DNA of 64,000 bases, taken from the NCBI GenBank assembly GCA_031213475.1, contig JARUPZ010000016.1:4965491-5029490 (forward strand). The letters run 5' to 3'. This document shows, piece by piece, positions 32,177 to 44,600 of this stretch. The number at the start of each line of letters is the position of its first letter. Position 1 is the stretch's first letter. The notes beneath the pieces are model-generated. The model was not told the DNA's origin. It ran no database searches and was given only the letters and a program-made list of their open reading frames with translations. Source of the stretch: Nereocystis luetkeana (taxonomy: Eukaryota > Sar > Phaeophyceae > Laminariales > Laminariaceae). The translations under genes and the position numbers were made by a program.

Positions 32177-33839
32177 TCGAGCTCGTGCGGGTACCTCCCA
32201 ACATTTTTTAAGCTGGCGGTGTGACGATGGCGTGTGAACAAGGCTGGGGCAGGGAAAGGTCACTGTTTTAGGGCCTCTTTTTTTTCAGCGACCGCCCCCC
32301 CCCCCCTCCCCCCCCATGCGTGTGGCTCAGTATTGAAGGGGGGGGGGGGTACCACCGCTCTTCCGAATGAAGGCTTTTCCGTATCATAGTGTCAAGAGAA
32401 GGTATCGAGGCCTACAGAGTAGTAGTAGCAGTAATAGCGATGTGGAAGCGATACCTAGCGGAGCAGGAGGAGCACGCGGTGGGGACGGACGGGCTCCCAG
32501 TTCGTGATCAAGCGGTCCGGTTTACTTCACTTTTGGTTTAGCAAACTATCGGCCGAAGATTTTGTTTTATCTCGCATGGAATGAGGAAAGGGCAGAAACA
32601 TTTTTGCGGCTCAGATCACCAACATTACGTTTTTTGTTTTGCTTGTTTTGGAAACCGGAGTGAAGACGGCAGGTTAACTCAACCTCACGGCTGACGTTTG
32701 TTTTTGGTCTTAGTCGAGTATGGCATCAGGAATCACGTGGCACGAAGTTGGCACGACGTTTCGCGATTTTGTTAAAGGTATTCGACGGGGAGTGGGCGGG
32801 GGGGGGGGAGGAGTCGGCAGGTGAGGCGTATTTAGGAACGGAATAAATAAAGTTATAATATATGGATGTATCGTCGCGACTCTCCCGTCCTCTCTGGAGA
32901 TGTCGGCGTGGCCGGCGTGTATCTGTCTGCCGGGACAGGGAGGAAGTGCTGAGGTTCCCGGGCGCCTTTCGGTGTCTGTCCTGCGGGATGGCCGCACGCA
33001 GCGCGACTCTTTTCTGGAGAAGGAAGAGAAAGTGTGACCGTTTCGCTTGGCGGCCCGCCCCTGCTTCGGATACCCATCCTTCCAGTCATTTCTTGTTTTG
33101 GTTTATTATAGCTTTCGGCCAAAACGCTCGCGCAACCACTCCTGTTTTTTTTTTCCGGGTGTGTGCGGATGCAATGTTTACTTCGTGCGTGCCTTCTCGC
33201 AACGCACTCACTCCATTTTAGTTTTGTCATCATCTCTCTTGGGTGTGTGTCTTGCGTTGTTTTGTTTTGTTTTGTTTTGTTTTTTTTGCGTTCGAGGCCT
33301 TGTGCCGTCCTGGGGGGGCTGTGACTTTTCATCGTGTTTTTTGCTGTTTTTTCGTGCACCGTGCTCGGTTTTCGTCGCGGTCGGTCAGCTGATTTTCACG
33401 GGTGTTTCTTGCGTCATAAGGTGGAGGGCTGACTTGAGATTCGCGCGCGCGCGCTCGTTTTTTTTGTCGGTTGGTCTGATCTAAAAGAAAATAATTTGAG
33501 AATTCAGTCTATCAATACGTACGACGTAGTGTGTTTTTGGTTTTTGCATGGAATCGAGTAGTAAAAAAAAGTCTAGGCTTGAGTGAGAGAAATCACCCAA
33601 GACAAGACAGTTTTTTCGTTTTGTTCGCGTCGGAAGGGAGAGAATCGCGAATAATTCTGTTTTGAGTAGCAAGAGCTCTAGACTAAGGCTGATTGAAAGA
33701 ATTCACACCGTATGATATACTTCGAAGTATATAGATCTGGTTGCCTTTTTATTGCGTCATACCTGTACGAGGTCAAAATATGGGTTGGATATTATTTCCT
33801 GTGTGTGTTTTTTGTGTTGTCGGAACGGTATGGCTGGAA

Positions 33840-34015
33840 CAAACAACAGGGGCGGCAGAATCAGCAGCAGCAACAACAGCAACAGTAGCAGCAACAATAG
33901 TAGCCGCAGCAGCAACAACGTTAGCAGCCGCAGCAGCAACAACGTTAGCAGCAGCAGCAGCAGCAACAACAACAGCAACATCAGCAGCAGAAATAATAAC
34001 AGCGGCAGAGCTCGA
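33840..34015. repeat. CAG/CAA trinucleotide tract
   Basis: Imperfect AGCAGCAACAACAGC steps for about 170 bp, with one internal duplication (AGCCGCAGCAGCAACAACGT twice). Confidence 0.85.
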
Positions 34016-35108
34016 GGCGTCAGAGGGGAGGAGATCGGACACGGGAAACCCATTGGGCTTGTCGCCGCCTGGTTCACAGTACGAGTAGCGCACGAGTGAA
34101 GTCCAACATGAACCCCAGAAGACAGGACACCAGACCGCGCGTGCATAGCCGCTCTTGATCGCAAGATTCGGGGTTACACCGCCAGCGACGGCGTTTCCAA
34201 GAAAGAGGCGACGCAAAAGCGGGGCATTGCATGGCTGCGTATTTAGACGTGCCCAAGGGGGCAAACAAGCAGACTGCCTCCTCCTCCAAGCGGTTGGAAC
34301 GGTTTCGCCACCTTCCCCCCTCGCCCGGCCGACCTCAGGGGGAACAAACGCTAGAGTAAAATAAAAATACAGAAAAAACTTGGGACAGACGTATGAGTGG
34401 CTTGTCGTTCCTTTTTTTTTCATAGTGATGGAAGGTGGGGACATACTACCCCTGGCAAGCCCCGAACAGCACCACAGCTACAGACGTGGCACCGTTTTCC
34501 CCGCCTCGACCTCCAAATTCTCTTAAGAAACCCCCCGCCATCAGCGACAAAACAGCAAGACCGACGAGCCCCCAAGAGGAATCCACAACTCCAACCACGT
34601 GCCCGCGGCAGCAGCGTCTCGCTTCCTCTCCCCGCCGCACGCTCCGCGCTCGCACCACTTCCAGAGCTTCCCTCCCCGCGCGCGCGGGAGTCAGGTGCAG
34701 TCCAATCCGGCCGCGAATCAAGCGGATACACACAAACAGAACCAGCATCGACCCTAGGAAAAAAACACGAGGTCTTGACCAACGCAACACACGTACGCCG
34801 CCCCGCGCAACATTCTCGTTATCTTCTCTTCCGTGTTCCGTGGCTTTCGAGCAAAGAACGGCACGCCCCCCGCCTTCCCCCCCCCCCCCCCCCCCCGCCG
34901 CCTTCCTCCTCCCCCCCCCCCCCCATCCTACCCACCTCCTCCTCCTCCTCCTTCTCCTTCATTCACCCCCTTCCCCCCACCCCTCCCACCCCATCCCCAT
35001 CCCTCCGCACTAACCACATCTGTTTCGACAAGCCCCCTTTTCTTCTCGCGTTGCGGTCGCGGTCAACCCAAGAGGGACGCTTGCATGCGTGCATGCATCG
35101 CGTCGATT

Positions 35109-35208
35109 NNNNNNNNNNNNNNNNNNNNNNNNNNNNNNNNNNNNNNNNNNNNNNNNNNNNNNNNNNNNNNNNNNNNNNNNNNNNNNNNNNNNNNNNNNNN
35201 NNNNNNNN
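35109..35208. other. assembly gap of 100 N
   Basis: Exactly 100 unknown bases, a conventional size for a gap of unknown length. Similar GGATACCTGTTTTTTTAGGT and GGATACGTGTTTTTTTTTGT blocks just right of it suggest a local repeat that broke the assembly. Confidence 0.95.
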
Positions 35209-35552
35209 GGATACCTGTTTTTTTAGGTCCATCGTGGGTTCTGGTTCTTACTACATTAGCCCACCCGCCCGAATAGGGGAATAGGGGGGATACGTGTTTT
35301 TTTTTGTCCATCGTGTGTTTTGGTCGCTGTGCCCCCCCCCTGATATGAAGACCGTGGGTTTTAGTCCCTGACTGACCGCCCCATACACTCAAGACCAGTA
35401 TTAACAGGGCCAAACGTGGCTTCGACATACCGAAAAACACCGGTCCTCGAACGTATTGAACCACCACGAACACTACCGCCATCGCTACCGCCACGACAGC
35501 TACCGCCGCCGCTGATTTAAAAAAAAAAAAAAAAAAGGACTGCGCCTATTAT

Positions 35553-35556
<4 letters not shown>

Positions 35557-35608
<52 letters not shown>
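35557..35608. repeat. (CT)n microsatellite
   Basis: About 26 CT units, 11 bases beyond the ADE2 stop codon on its 3' side. Confidence 0.9.
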
Positions 35609-35610
<2 letters not shown>

Positions 35611-35619
35611 CCTCGAGTG

Positions 35620-38600
35620 TCACACCCCAACAGTGGTGCTCTTGTCCGCCTTCTTGCTCAAGAACTCTTCCCACCCTTCCACCTGCATACGCGCCGCCTT
35701 CTCCTCCACCTCCTCCCCAGACCTCGCCATGTAGCCCTTCATGCCCGCCAACAGCGCCCCCCCCGCCCCCGCTCCCAAAATGCGGACGGCTAACAAACCC
35801 GCATTGGTGGCGTTTCCGATACCGACAGTCGCCACGGGGACGCCTCTCGGCATCTGTACGATGCTGTAGAGCGAGTCCATGCCGCTGAGGGTCGACGTTT
35901 TGACAGGAACGCCTATTACCGGAAGCGGGGTCATGGCCGCTACCATCCCCGGGAGATGAGCTGCTCCCCCCGCCCCCGCGATGATCACACGGATGCCTCG
36001 GGACACCGCTCCCTGTGTGCGTTGTGTGGGGTGTTGTAAATGTCAGGAAGTGGGGGTTGGCGGGGGGGATGGGGGATGAGGGACTTATGTTGCCGGCCTT
36101 GGGCTGAGGGGGGGGGGGGGTAAAAAACAAATTGTGGCTATCCGATCGATGTTGACGTACCGTCACCGCGCTGAAAAAGGCTGTACTGTTTCCTTACACT
36201 AGGCAGTGGGCACAACTAAACATGACAGCGGAGACCAGGTGACAAGTGGAGGAAAAAGGACGGGAGTGACGGCGAAGGAAGGGCAGCAGAGGCAGGGGAA
36301 AAAAAGGAAGGCAAGGTAAGGCTAGGGAAAACAACAGGAAAGGTCCAGGTCATCAGAGTACCAGTGAGTACCAGCCATTTCAGCTTCCATTAATATTACG
36401 GGGGACCATAGTTAATAGGGCGAAATATTGTTAGTAAAAATAGGTAAATATATACCAGGTAGGTTTTTGTGTATACCATAGGTCCTATAAACTACGGTCC
36501 CCCGTAATAGTACTCTTGGGACTCGCGAGAACTCAAGTCATTTCAGCTTCTATTACGGGGGACCATAGTTAACAGGACCTATGGTACACATAAAAACCTA
36601 TATGCTTAACCATTTTTACTAACAATATTTGGTCCTGTTAACTATGGCCCCTCGAGACTCAGTACTCCCACCAAAGTTATTCGGACCCGACGGCTCTCGG
36701 ACCCGGACTCTGACGACCCTTACCAAGAAAGATCAACCCACAAGATCCCCTCCCCCCCCGCAAAAAAAAAAAAAAACAACAATGCAGCGACGACGAGCTA
36801 CGTATACACAACAGGTCCTCACCTTGGCGTACGCTGTCATCCTATCGGGCGTCCGATGCGCGGAGACGATCGTCACCTCGTGCGGAACCCCAAACTGCTT
36901 CAGGATATCGGCCGCCGCCTTCATGGTGGGGAGGTCCGAATCGCTGCCCATAATGACGCCTACCACGGCGGTGGGCCCCTTGCCCTCGTCACCGTCCCCC
37001 GTCCCCGCGACTGCGGTACCGCCTGCGCCCCCGGTATTTTCTTCCTGCAGCAGTCCGAATGGCGCCACCTGAATGAATTGCCGGCCGGGTGTAGAGCCAA
37101 TTCAAAGGGGGGGGGGGAGGGGGGGGGGGGGGGTACTCATTGTCATGTGCATGGCCGTAGTCGTACCGCCAATACGGGGGAGGGGGTAGGGGGGAGGGGG
37201 AAGGGGGGGGGGGGGGGGGGGGGTACTCGTTTTGTTGCTTGCCTTAGGCGTTTGGCCATGGAACACTCCTCCCTTTCGAGGCGGAGCACTGTTGCTCCTA
37301 CTCCGGATGGAGACACCTCCAACAATTGGGCGCCCATTGTGTTTTCTCCGTAATAAGTAGAGGGTGGAGGGGGGGGGGAGGAGAGACAAAACACACCACA
37401 CAACCCAGGGGTGTACGTGAACACACATAATCCGACACCCCACTAGGGGGCGGATATACACCAAAACCAAGAAAAAAAACTCCCCCAAAAATATTACTTC
37501 AGAAGTATACGTATTTTTTTTTATGCGTTGCTTTGTCCAGAAATCCCACAGCACTGCGTTGGTTTTCAGTTTGACCTTTTTGGTGCGTATCAGCTTGGTA
37601 TTTCATCCAAAACAACTTGTGATGCCTCTCCGGATTTGCTGTCCACAACACCTCTGGACCTTGCGATGCTGGAGTGGTCGAAATAGGTATTTTTTCTCGT
37701 GCCCCCCTGCACCCCTGCGCAAGCCGTCTACGGGACCACCCCGGTCAGGTGCCAGGTGCCTTTCGATATACAAGGTAAGCAGTCGTGTCAGCATTTTTTG
37801 TGTTCGTTGGACCCGCCCATGCCTTCCTTCCTTCTCTCGGGCGGTGCATGCGGACTGGACGACGCTGCTGCCGGCGCAAAACAACGGTGCCATTGATCCC
37901 CGTATCGCTCGCGGCCGTGAAGACATAACCGGCTCTTTTCTTTATTTTTATCTGAAGTGTGTCCTGTTACGGAACAACGTAATAATGAAGACCAATGAAG
38001 GAATACATAGGTTTTTGTGCGTACGATGGGTCCTGATTTCTATCCCCCCCCCCCCCCCCCCCGTAAAAAGTACGCCTGCCTAAATAGTACGCCTGCCGTA
38101 CATCGGTCGCAACACGTTTTTGCTGCGGTGATCACCCAGTTGGCACTTCAGGCGGAAAGCAACGACACGGAAGAAAGCAATAAAACGAACACACAAACAC
38201 ACAAAACAAAACACACAAAACAAACAAACAAACAAACAAACAAACACAACAGACAAACAAACAAACAAACAAACAAACAAGCAGACACACATACAAACAA
38301 ACAAACAAATACACACACAAACAAACACAACACAGACGAACAAACAAACAAACAACAGGCGAGCAAACAAAATAGTTACAGCGTCGGTCGGTCTGCTGGG
38401 ATAAAATAACAATACAAACGTTCGAAACACACGAACGAACACGCAAACAAAACAACAAACGCTCAACAGACAACAAACAACAAAACACACGAACCAAATT
38501 ACAACGTCGGTCGCACCACAGCAGTCCGGTCTGCTGGCTTAATACGTGCAAACCCTCTTCGGAATTCAGATCGGGGGGAAAACGACGACGAGAGTGTCCA

Positions 38601-41600
38601 TTACAGCACCGTCCACTGCGTGCTTTGTGAGGGATGATGCAAATCGGTTGTCCGAGTTTAAAACGAGAGGGAGTTGCACAGCGCGGGCGCAACATGACGC
38701 TGCTCGTTATCAACCATTGGTCAAGTCGCGATGTATCTCGGGGGGGGGGGGGGGGGGGGGGGGGGGCGGGGGGGGGGGGGGGGGGGGGTCCCACAGGGCC
38801 TTGAAAAAAATAAGAGATTGAATACTTGTATACAAAATATCCCTTGTATTTCGGGACATAGTGGTGTAATATCCAATAAGAAAAACAAGGTTATATTGTA
38901 GCCGCCGACGTCTATACAGGAGTCAACTATGCTATTTTTTATTTTTATATTTGTTTGCTGGTTTAATCGCCGGCGGACTCCGACCCCTCCCCCCCTAACC
39001 CCTTCTACTTGTATATTAATACAAAAGTGAGAAAAATAACAGATGAAGGCACCGGCCAATAACAGTCGACCGCCCCCCGTCCGCGTTGGTGTTCACGTTG
39101 TCGTTATCGCTATCGTTATCGTTATCGATCTTGATATTGATATCGTTATCGATACCGCCATATAGTTATCGATATCGTTATCGATGTCGTTATCGTTACA
39201 TAGCTATCGATATCGTTGTACCTATCATTATCGACATCGCTATCGTTATGGTTGTCGCTGCCGATGTCGTTATCGATAGCGTTTATTGATATCACTATCG
39301 TCATCGTTATCGATATCATTGTCGATATCGTTATCGTTATCGTCCTAACGATAGCGGTATCGCTATCGCTATCGTCATCGCTATATTGTTATTGATATCG
39401 TTATAGTTATCGTGGGTTTTTATCGTCATCATAACCGTTGCCGTTACGCATCGTTATCGTTTTCTTGGCATTTGCGTAGGCATAGCATTAGCGCCAAGCG
39501 TTCACGACCGCCCCCCCTCACCCCGCACCTTCTTCGCGAGCTCGTCCAACCCGTCCGCACAAAAAGTAACGTGGGCCATCTTCCTCCCTGCCCTTGCCTC
39601 CGCCTTGCCGTACCAGTGAACGGCCGCTCCTGCTCGAGCATGGAACCGCAATCCACACGGAAGAGCGAAGAGGGAGGCAGACAGAGGCAGACAGACGTTG
39701 GAGGCAGGCCGAGAGGGACGTTGGAGGCAGGCAGAGGCCCACCACTCCACCAACCACCGACTGGCCCAAAGGGCAAAAGGAAAGCTTCGCCTACGCCGAA
39801 CAGCTCGCTCTTCTTTTTCTTCCGTCGTCCTCGTCGATGAAAAAATGAAGCATCAACGCGAACGCAAGCAAGCAGGGAGGCAGACAGGCAGGCACACACA
39901 CCAAACAAACCACACAACCAACGGCAACGGAAAGACACACAAAAACGCGGCAAACAGCTACCAGGTAGCCAGCATAGCTCCTGATTGTTTCCTCCTCTCT
40001 GCCCAAACATTCGCCCTCAAGACAACTAGTGAGGTCAGTCTGATAGCCAGTCATCGAGCCAGTCAATCAGTCGCGCAGGGTCGAACAAAAAAGTGGCAAA
40101 GTCCTCATCTCCGCTCCCCCCCCCCACCTCCCGCTCTCCCCCCCCCCCCCCCTTCCCTCTCCCCCCCCCGCCCTCCCTCTCTCTCTCCCCCCCTCCCTCT
40201 CTCCCCTCTCCCTCCATCTCTCCCCCCCCGGCTCCCTCTCTCCCCCCCCCGCATCCCTCTCCCCCCCCCCCCCATACGACTACGGCCATCCATGACTTGA
40301 GCACACCCCCGGCGTCCGCCCCAACCCCTCTTCCTCTACTTCCTCACCGGGTACCGGCAGCGCCTTGGCCAGGACCGCAGTAGTCGCCTCCATCGAGCCC
40401 CCGGGGTCCCCGAGAACGTTGAGCATCATGCTCGCGCCGACGCGGAGCGAGGTGCCGCCTAGGGGAAGCCCCAGCACCGCCCTCACGTGGTTTTCGAACT
40501 GGTCACACTCGCACGCCTCGTAGGTGTAGTGGCCCGAGTTGTGCGGTCTGCGTTTTGACACGACAGAGGGGGTAAGGAGGGGGGGGAGGGGGGAGGGGGG
40601 GGCGAGGGGGGGTACTCAATATCGTGCATGCATGGGGGGGGAGGGGGGGTACTCGATATCATGCATGCATGGGGGGGGAGGGGGGGTACTAGATATCATG
40701 CATGCATGGGGGGGGAGGGGGGGTACTCGATACCATGCATGCATGGGGGGGGAGGGGGGGTACTAGATGTCATGCATGCATGGGGGGGGAGGGGGGGGGA
40801 CTAGATATCATGCATGCATGGGGGGGGAGGGGGGGTACTCGGTATCATGCATGCATGGGGGGGGAGGGGGGGTACTAGATATCATGCATGTCCATAGTCG
40901 TATGACCATAGACCCGGGAGCAGGCGGGGGTGTACTCTTTGTTGCCTGTCTCAGTCATTTGGCCTTATACCCCTAATCCCCTTGCGAGGCGGAGCACCGT
41001 TCCTATTCCTAATGAGAGACAGCTCCAACATTTTGGGCACTCATTTACGTTTTTTCCAATATATTATCAACGTTTTGTTTCGCTATTCTCTTGTAGGAGG
41101 GGGGAGGAAGGGAACAAAGGGGTGGAGGGGAGGGAGGGGGGGGCGTATTTTTATGGCGTGATGCCATGTCACACGGGGCAAGGCAAGACACGTTAAAAAA
41201 AAAAACTGTCGTGGAAAATCGGAATAAACCCGCCGTCTAGCGTTTGTCTGAAGCCACCCGCTTGCCTACAGATCTGTCCTGATACGATTACGGCCATGCA
41301 TGATATCGAGCACCCCCCCTCCCCCGCCTCCCTACCCCCCCCCCCCCAGCAAGTCGTGACAACCCGACGTGCTCCGTCCCGGCAATGTAGGGATGCGAGG
41401 GTCAACCGTCATACGACTCCGGCCATGCAAGACGAAGAGTACACCCCCCCCCCCCTCCCCCCCCCCTCCCCCCCCCCCTACCCCCCCTCCCCCGCAAGTT
41501 CTAGTTGCACCCTAGCCCACCTCGGTGCGATCTCATTGAGGAGAACGCCGCCATCTTTCATCAGGAACAGCTCCACCCCGAACACCCCGGCGCCCCACAG

Positions 41601-44600
41601 CGACTTCACCGCCCCCCTCGCCGCCTTCTCCGCCAGCACCGCCTCCTCGGGGGAAATCCTGGCCGGGGTGAGGGTGGTGTGGCAGACGTTGTCCAGCTGC
41701 ACGGTCTCCACCACCGGGTACGTGCGGACCTCGCCGTCGTTGCCGCGGATTACCTTGGAGTTTGAGGAGGGGGTGGGGGGCGGCAGGGTGGGGTGGAGTG
41801 GGGTGGGGTACGGAAGGAAGGAGACAACGGTGGGGGTGGGGGGGGGGTGGGGTAGGAGAAGGGGGGGGGCGAGGGGGATATGGGGGTCGGGGGGGTGAAG
41901 GGAGGGGGGAGGAGGGAAGGGGAGGGGGGGCGGTGGGGGGCGGGGGAGTAAGCGGATGCCAGGAAATGATAGGGGGAGAGGGGGGCGTACTCATTGTTGC
42001 TTGCCTTAGTCATTTGACCGTTGATCACGCGTCCCTTTCGAGACGGAGCATCGTTCCTATTCCTAATAGAGACACCTACAACTTTTGGTTGCTTATTTAC
42101 GTTGTTTCCATATATTACATAGAAACTTCTTGCTACTCTTATCCCCTTCCTGTTTGGCCGCCTGTGGCTACCATCTCTCGGCTAGTATGGCGATCGTTTT
42201 CTCGCTGCTATCTACTGTGTTAAACCCCTACATGTCACCTTCGTCTATTTCCCTCACGTCCTCTCCTAACACATCCCGTTCCTCCTTGTCTATTTCACAT
42301 TCTCCTACTATGGCAGTTCTACTCTCTGTTACTTTGCCACACCGGCACATCTGTGCATCTACTTCCTCCTCCTCCTCCCGGCTACTGGTATACTGGGGGG
42401 GGGGGGGGTATGATGGATGAGGGATGAGGGACGGGGCAAGGACAGGGGCCATAAAGTTATCCTGCTCGGCGATGCAAGGAGCGAGGGGAGATGGGAAGCG
42501 GGGGGGGGGCGAGGGGAATAGATGCCCTCACCATAACCGCCAACTCCTTGACGAAATCCGCCCACTCTTCGACGTAGAGGCCCTTTCCGCCCAGCTTGCT
42601 GAACGCGTCGGCAACCTCACCCTGATTGCATCGCACCCAGGGACAAGGCGCAACAACAGCGACAAACAAAATGACGGCAGACAAATGGCGACGGATAGAA
42701 GGGGGAAGACACAGCGACCGACCGGTCGCCCTTAAGGGTCAAGAAAATCGGCTCGAGCAGACGGGGGAGAAAAAACGTAAGCAAGGAGGGCTAGGAGCAA
42801 AAGCCGCGATTGGCTTACTTGTCACCTCCTTTATTTTCTGATGCGCCTGTTGAGATAATAGAGCAGCCCTCGCGTGCAGAGTGCCGGAGCACGTTGGAGG
42901 AGAGAGAGCAGACTGCACAAGCATGACAAAAAGGCATTTCCGTGCGCTACAGAACGCCACCGAGCCCAAAAAAAAAAAACGAGCAAATAAGAAAGACAAG
43001 GCTGAGACTTAACAGGAAAATATTAAAATTTCGGCCTTTGGTATACTGGAGTTAGTGTAGTTATACTGAAGTTAGTGTAGACATACCGAGGTGAGTGTAG
43101 TTATACTGAGGTTACCTTATGTTTAACGGGGGCGTTCCCCTTTCCATCGTAGGCCATCCTCTTGGCTTTCAGCATCAGGGGATACCCGAATTTCTCCCCC
43201 GCTTGCAACACGGAAGCCTCCGTGGGGGTGTCCATATACCGAGGCATCGGCACGCCGTGCTGGTTCGATTAGGGAGGGAGGGGGGGGGGGGGGCGCACAT
43301 TGAGCGCAGTCACGAGGAGTGGTACGGTCAGGTAGGTCCATGACACGAGTACAGTGGGCGCCCGGTGTCGACAAACGTACGTCAATTTTGGCGTCCAGGC
43401 TCAAAAGTCTGCAAAAAACAAATCCGACCTTGGATCTAACTCTATTGTCTAGGATTTAGAGTTGGTCCCACTGTTGTGCTGGGTTTCTTAACCCAATTTT
43501 CTTATTGTTCGTGCCGATCTGAGCCCATTTTTCCAAAAACATGACGTTTCTTAACTGGGGGGACCAGTGTAAGGTAGAGTAGGGTAGGGTAGGGTAGGGT
43601 ATGTGTTTAAGTAGGGTACAACTAATGGCCAATGTACCTGCCGTGCGCATGATACATACCAAGGTAAGCGTATAAAGCCATCACAACAATTTTAGGCGGT
43701 TGTTGCTGACATCACACTTAGCTCATCGCCAAAATCTATCCCGCGGTCACCCCAAAAGTAACAAGGAGTCTCGAACGGGTTGGGCAAGAAAGACGTATAC
43801 TCGTGTATACCTGGAAAGCATCTTTGCTGACTGTCTGACAAATCTACTAACCTCCATGAAGTGGTCCTTCTGCGCGTGCTTGTCCTGCACAACGCGAATG
43901 GTCTTCGGGCTGGGATGCACGGTCACCCCACGAGCCTCGAGGCTTGCCAGAATGTCGCAGTTCACGTGCTCGATCTCCACCGTTAAAACATCGCACAGCT
44001 CTGCCAGCTCGCTGGTCGGGGGGGGGGGGGGAGGCGCACGCGGAGCGGAGGGGGGTGGTAGCGGGAAGAGGGAAGGGGGGCGGGAGGGGCGTACTCATTT
44101 GTCGCTTATCTTATTCATTTTACCATTGACCACACATCCCTTTCGAGACGGAGCACCGTTCCTACTCCTAATAGAGACACCTCCAACATGCGGGCGCTCA
44201 ATACGTTTCTTACATGTATCAACATGCAATCGTCTTGCTTGTCTTAGCGGGGAGCGGGAAGGGGGTGGAATGGGGGGGGGGGGGGGGGGGTGGAGTGGGA
44301 AAGAGGGGAGGGAGGGGAAGGGGCAAGGGGGAGGAGGTGGAGGGTGGCGGGATGGGGGGGGGAGGGGGGAGGGGTGAGGGAAGGTTAAACTTACGCCAAG
44401 TCCTTTGGCAGGTTTATCTATTCTAAGTACATCAATACTACGCCTTTAAAATGTTGTTGGCCCGTTTCAACCAACGTTGCAGAATGCCGAGACTTCAGGG
44501 GGAGGGGCCGTGTACTCGATCTCATGCATGGCTGTAGTCGTATGTCCATAGACCCTCGCATCCCTACAATGCCGGGATGGAGCACATCGGGTTGTCACGA

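Larger units (their letters stand above)
32177..35619. other. gene-free stretch between convergent genes
   Basis: No exon was recognised. It holds paired C- and G-runs (32296-32350), a CAG/CAA-type trinucleotide tract (33840-34015), C-rich sequence at 34865-34925, the N gap, and the CT microsatellite at 35557-35608. Open frames over the trinucleotide tract are Ala/Thr or Leu runs. The two flanking genes end here, so their 3' UTRs and polyadenylation sites must lie inside. Confidence 0.5.

Noticed and set aside
33773-34444. Minus-strand open frame of 223 codons, and the plus-strand Ala/Thr frames over the same place
   Set aside because: They are dominated by the CAG/CAA trinucleotide tract and have no recognisable domain or splice partners.
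34397-35284. Plus-strand open frame of 295 codons crossing the N gap
   Set aside because: It runs through unknown bases and poly-C, is Pro/Ser-rich and shows no conserved block.
38132-38794. Minus-strand Cys/Val/Phe-rich frame of 220 codons
   Set aside because: It is the translation of CAAA/ACAC repeats and poly-G; it sits in an ADE2 intron.
40600-40915. Regular 37-bp repeats considered as a CRISPR array
   Set aside because: There are no unique spacers; the whole unit is repeated and matches the R1 terminus.
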